Part shown: in pieces, positions 5,922 through 7,657 of the stretch
Layout of the letters: each line of letters opens with the position of its first letter
How positions within the stretch are numbered: the stretch's first letter is position 1
Assembly: GCA_964407285.1 (NCBI GenBank)
Contig: CAYOVG010000338.1
Location: forward strand, 1-7,657
Length of the DNA stretch: 7,657 nucleotides
Source: CAYOVG01 sp964407285
Lineage (GTDB): Bacteria > Desulfobacterota > Syntrophobacteria > Syntrophobacterales > Syntrophobacteraceae
Direction: 5' to 3'
The notes under the pieces: model-generated
Told to the model about the DNA's origin: nothing
The model's database searches: none
The model's input: only the letters and a program-made list of their open reading frames with translations
Made by a program: the position numbers and the translations under genes

Positions 5922-6212
5922 ATGAATAGACAGCGCGCACTTGAATTGCTGAGCCGCAGCAAGCCGGAGCTGCAGGCCCGTTTCGGCGTGACCCGGCTGG
6001 CCCTGTTCGGCTCCACTGCCCGCGACACGGCGACCAGCGGCAGTGATGTCGATGTGCTGGTGGCCTTCGACGGCCCGGCCACCTCCAAGCGCTATTTCGG
6101 CGTGCAATTTTACCTGGAGGATCTGCTCGGCTGCCCGGTCGATCTGGTCACCGAAAAGGCCCTGCGGCCGGAGCTGCGCCCCTACATCGAACAGGAGCAG
6201 GTCAATGTCTGA
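5922..6212 (+). CDS. mntA: MntA-type minimal nucleotidyltransferase, antitoxin of the HepT/MntA pair
   Basis: A 96-aa minimal nucleotidyltransferase of the type VII toxin-antitoxin family. Characterised members neutralise HepT by adding AMP units to a tyrosine of the toxin. The family motif GSX10DXD is exact: Gly30-Ser31, then Asp42 and Asp44 (SGSDVDVLVAF). A third acidic residue, Asp74, lies in CPVDLV, so all metal-binding residues for catalysis are present. Arg34 in GSTARD is also typical. The start is set by GGAGG 7 nt before the ATG. It is the first gene of an operon in which every gene overlaps the next; its last 8 nt overlap hepT, which points to translational coupling and balanced expression. 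The length is normal for the family and the gene appears intact. Confidence 0.92.
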   Translation: MNRQRALELLSRSKPELQARFGVTRLALFGSTARDTATSGSDVDVLVAFDGPATSKRYFGVQFYLEDLLGCPVDLVTEKALRPELRPYIEQEQVNV

Positions 6213-6561
6213 TGCCAGCCAGCGCGAATGGCGCTTTTACCTTGATGACATGATCGACTTTGCCGGGAAGGTGCTGACCTACACCGACGGACTCGACCAG
6301 GCCGGTTTCGTGGCGAGCGGGCTGACCTATGACGCCACCCTGCGCAACCTTGAGCTGATCGGCGAAGCCGCCACCCACATCCCGGACGACGTCCGCGCCG
6401 CCCACCCTGAGATTCCCTGGCGAATGATCATCGCCACCCGCAACCGCCTCATCCATGGCTATCTCGGCATCGACGACGACATCCTGTGGAGCATCATCCG
6501 CGATGACGTGCCCGAGCTGTTGCCGCTTTTGCAGGCGCTCAAAAACGAGGCGCAATCATGA
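6205..6561 (+). CDS. hepT: HepT-type HEPN ribonuclease toxin
   Basis: A 118-aa all-helical HEPN-domain protein. The HEPN RX4HXY motif is intact: Arg79, His84 and Tyr86 in RNRLIHGY. In this family the Arg and His form the RNase site, and the motif Tyr is the residue AMPylated by the partner MntA, so this copy should be both active and neutralisable. Other family features are TYDATLRNLELIGEAA (about 41-56), used in dimer packing, IPWRMIIATRN before the motif, and LWSIIRDDVPELLPLL after it. The ATG at 6205 lies inside the end of mntA, with no separate ribosome binding site. The frame remains open upstream to 6043, but that reading is antitoxin shadow. It ends in a 4-nt ATGA overlap with the next gene. 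It probably acts in the cytoplasm on RNA, possibly tRNA. Confidence 0.92.
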   Translation: MSDASQREWRFYLDDMIDFAGKVLTYTDGLDQAGFVASGLTYDATLRNLELIGEAATHIPDDVRAAHPEIPWRMIIATRNRLIHGYLGIDDDILWSIIRDDVPELLPLLQALKNEAQS

Positions 6562-6887
6562 AACCCGGCAGCGTCAAGATTATCGACCGCGTTTCCGCCG
6601 TTGAGGCGATCAAGCGGTTGGGTGAAGAAGATCTGCTCTTTCTCAACCGCCTCATCGTCGAGCGGCTCAAGCTCATTTCCCAGGCCCGCGCCACCACGCT
6701 GATGACCAGCTTCACCCGGGGCGACCGGGTCGGCTTCCAGGCCCCGGACGGCCGCATGCTGGAAGGCGTGGTGCTGCGCCTCAACAAGAAGACCGTCAGC
6801 ATTGCCACCGACGACGGCCACCAGTGGAACGTCGCGCCCGGCCTGCTGCGACTGGTTCAATCTGTGGGTGATACGCAATGGCCATGA
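6558..6887 (+). CDS. Small SH3/KOW-like protein of a defence-type operon
   Basis: A 109-aa protein in two parts. Residues 13-46 form a helical segment (VEAIKRLGEEDLLFLNRLIV). Residues 53-100 look like a small beta barrel of SH3 or KOW type (RGDRVGFQAPDGRMLEGVVLRLNKKTV, described here in pieces: GDRV, G-x-VLRLNKKTVS, QWNVAPGLL). I recall proteins with this GDRV...LNKKTVSI...QWNVxPGLL pattern next to XRE regulators and SNF2-type helicases in restriction or defence operons; a precise function is not known to me. The fold suggests nucleic-acid or protein binding. It is coupled by ATGA overlap to hepT upstream and overlaps the XRE gene by 10 nt (or 4 nt with the alternative XRE start), so it is co-translated with both. 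There is no signal peptide or membrane span. Confidence 0.8.
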   Translation: MKPGSVKIIDRVSAVEAIKRLGEEDLLFLNRLIVERLKLISQARATTLMTSFTRGDRVGFQAPDGRMLEGVVLRLNKKTVSIATDDGHQWNVAPGLLRLVQSVGDTQWP

Positions 6888-7129
6888 TCCGCCTCGAGAA
6901 TTTCCCGGCAACGGTCAAGGAAGTCCGGCGGCAACTGGCATTGTCCCAGGAGGAACTGGCCCACGCCCTCGGGGTGAGTTTTGCGACGGTCAACCGCTGG
7001 GAAAACGGCAAGACGGCGCCGTCCAAGCTGGCGCAGCGGCAGTTTGCGCGGTTTTGTAAGAGACGAAAGATTGAGCCCTTCAATGCCGGCGGGGCTGCTG
7101 AAGACAACAAAAAGGAGTCCGGCCCATGA
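6878..7129 (+). CDS. XRE-family helix-turn-helix regulator
   Basis: An 83-aa DNA-binding protein. The XRE/Cro helix-turn-helix spans about residues 12-62: VKEVRRQLALSQEELAHAL (first helices), GVSFATVNRWENGKTAPS (turn and recognition helix) and a C-terminal helix QRQFARFCKR. A short basic then flexible tail follows. Two starts are possible, at 6878 (10-nt overlap, GGTGA 7 nt upstream) and at 6884, which would form the ATGA overlap seen elsewhere in this operon. The stop overlaps the ATG of the broken gene that follows (ATGA, 7126-7129). By position it may regulate this operon, possibly at the leader palindromes 5' of mntA; that is inference. The ENGKTAPSKLAQRQF pattern is one I associate with helicase/methyltransferase-type defence operons rather than phage repressors. 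Confidence 0.88.
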   Translation: MAMIRLENFPATVKEVRRQLALSQEELAHALGVSFATVNRWENGKTAPSKLAQRQFARFCKRRKIEPFNAGGAAEDNKKESGP

Positions 7130-7430
7130 AAATCATTGACAACATGAACTCTCTGCTTGGCGATGATCTGTCCAGAATACGCATCTGTTCGACAAGGCGT
7201 TCGGATATATCCGGCAGTACTACGGAGAAGGCAAGGTGCAGCGCAGCGAATTCGACTCACAAGCGGCCGCAGAAAGTGGAGAACTGCATAATGAAGTAGG
7301 TGAGAAAAGCATTCAGCTGATTCTCCGCGGCATGTTGAAGAGCCGGTACCCGTCGTCCAGACGCTATGGCACGTTCGGCGTGTGTGTCCAATGTGAATGC
7401 TCAGGGGGAGGTAAGATACAAGATGATTAA
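7126..7430 (+). pseudogene. Chimeric gene remnant: helicase-like start joined to an unrelated 3' fragment
   Basis: The ATG overlapping the XRE stop begins MKIIDNMNSLLGDDLS. As I recall, this resembles the first residues of SNF2-type helicases that usually follow this XRE/SH3-like pair. After about 16 codons the resemblance ends, and the frame becomes low-complexity-like and stops at 7297-7299, leaving 57 aa. A second frame, open from 7167 to 7430, looks far more protein-like (LFDKAFGYIRQYYGEGKVQ, EFDSQAAAESGELHNEVGEK, IQLILRGMLK) but has stops at 7137 and 7164 just upstream and no good start of its own. The simplest reading is a deletion with its junction near 7167-7180, fusing the 5' end of one gene to the 3' part of another. 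The second fragment's family is unknown to me. A programmed frameshift is less likely because no slippery heptamer is apparent. Confidence 0.6.
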
Positions 7431-7657
7431 AGTCGGAGACAAACTGCGACACCCCAAGATGCCCGACTGGGGGTTAGGCAAGGTAATGGAGGTCACTTCT
7501 GATGGAAAGGCCAGGATATTTTTCATTCATGCCGGGGAAAAGACCATCCTTTTGAGCCATGTCGATTTTGAAAAGATCGAAGGCGAAGAAGCCTCGCACC
7601 CAATACTCGACAATCCATCCTTTTTCGAACGCGCCACGGTCAAAGGGCACAGAAGTC
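7423..7657 (+). CDS. DUF3553-type protein, 5' part (runs off the window)
   Basis: The first 78 residues of a gene continuing beyond the window. The start (MIKVGDKLRHPKMPDWGLGK) follows GGAGGT with a 10-nt spacer and overlaps the preceding open frame by 8 nt. The pattern VGDKLRHPKMPDWG-x-GKV, then GKARIFFIHAGEKTILL, is the signature of DUF3553, a small beta-rich domain with a conserved HPKxPxWG segment and a haGeKt turn. It occurs alone or at the ends of larger proteins such as helicases. The acidic linker (EKIEGEEA) and following NPSFFERA suggest a second domain beyond the window, so it is probably a multi-domain protein. Codons here are less GC-rich at third positions than in mntA-hepT, which hints at a different origin from the genes to the left. 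Confidence 0.82.
   Translation, partial: MIKVGDKLRHPKMPDWGLGKVMEVTSDGKARIFFIHAGEKTILLSHVDFEKIEGEEASHPILDNPSFFERATVKGHRS

Noticed and set aside
6202..6555. Minus-strand frame antisense to hepT
   Set aside because: The hepT frame carries the intact HEPN motif; the antisense frame is a shadow with biased composition.
7248..7270. EcoRI and NotI sites 9 bp apart, adapter-like
   Set aside because: The sites lie inside a continuous protein-like frame without vector-like flanks; chance occurrence in GC-rich DNA is the simpler explanation, though an assembly chimera at this broken gene is not excluded.
6796..7452. Minus-strand frame of 218 codons across the XRE gene and remnant
   Set aside because: It overlaps a clear HTH gene on the other strand and shows no domain or ribosome binding site.
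1..7657. CRISPR array or long tandem repeats
   Set aside because: No regularly spaced direct repeats were seen; the only multi-copy sequence is the intergenic element present twice.

Overview
The window looks like a chromosomal stretch from a GC-rich, anaerobic, flagellated Desulfobacterota bacterium (Syntrophobacter-like). This is inferred from GC content, the anaerobe-like biotin synthase, the short flagellar rod-type orphan and the style of the intergenic repeats. No 16S or other taxonomic marker is present.

The left part (1-5250) carries housekeeping and surface functions, mostly on the minus strand. It holds a secreted papain-like (C1 family) protein with an FN3-like and a dockerin domain, an intergenic stretch, a 60-aa conserved-looking small protein, and bioB upstream of it on the same strand. 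Divergent from bioB is a 115-aa flagellar rod-type protein. A minus-strand proline-rich/coiled-coil protein of unknown function converges on it. Two copies of a roughly 120-135 bp repeat with terminal inverted repeats lie in opposite orientation at 56-172 and 4390-4524. Each sits just past the 3' end of a minus-strand gene.

The centre (5453-5629) is a compact tRNA-Ala(GGC) unit with a near-consensus sigma70 promoter and a strong intrinsic terminator.

The right part (5804-7657) is an accessory module in which every gene overlaps the next. A sigma70-like promoter and structured leader are followed by the type VII toxin-antitoxin pair mntA-hepT. Then come a small SH3/KOW-like protein, an XRE-type regulator, and a broken gene whose first ~16 codons resemble the start of a SNF2-type helicase but which then switches to an unrelated frame. 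Last is a DUF3553-type protein that runs off the window. The order suggests a toxin-antitoxin pair leading a defence/restriction-type operon whose helicase has been lost by deletion.

The most notable single observation is the papain-like protein. Its active-site Cys is replaced by Ser in an ungapped match around the oxyanion Gln, while the catalytic His and Asn are kept. The second is the BioB auxiliary-cluster region, where a usual Cys ligand is Ser and an extra Cys appears in a CGGRE motif.
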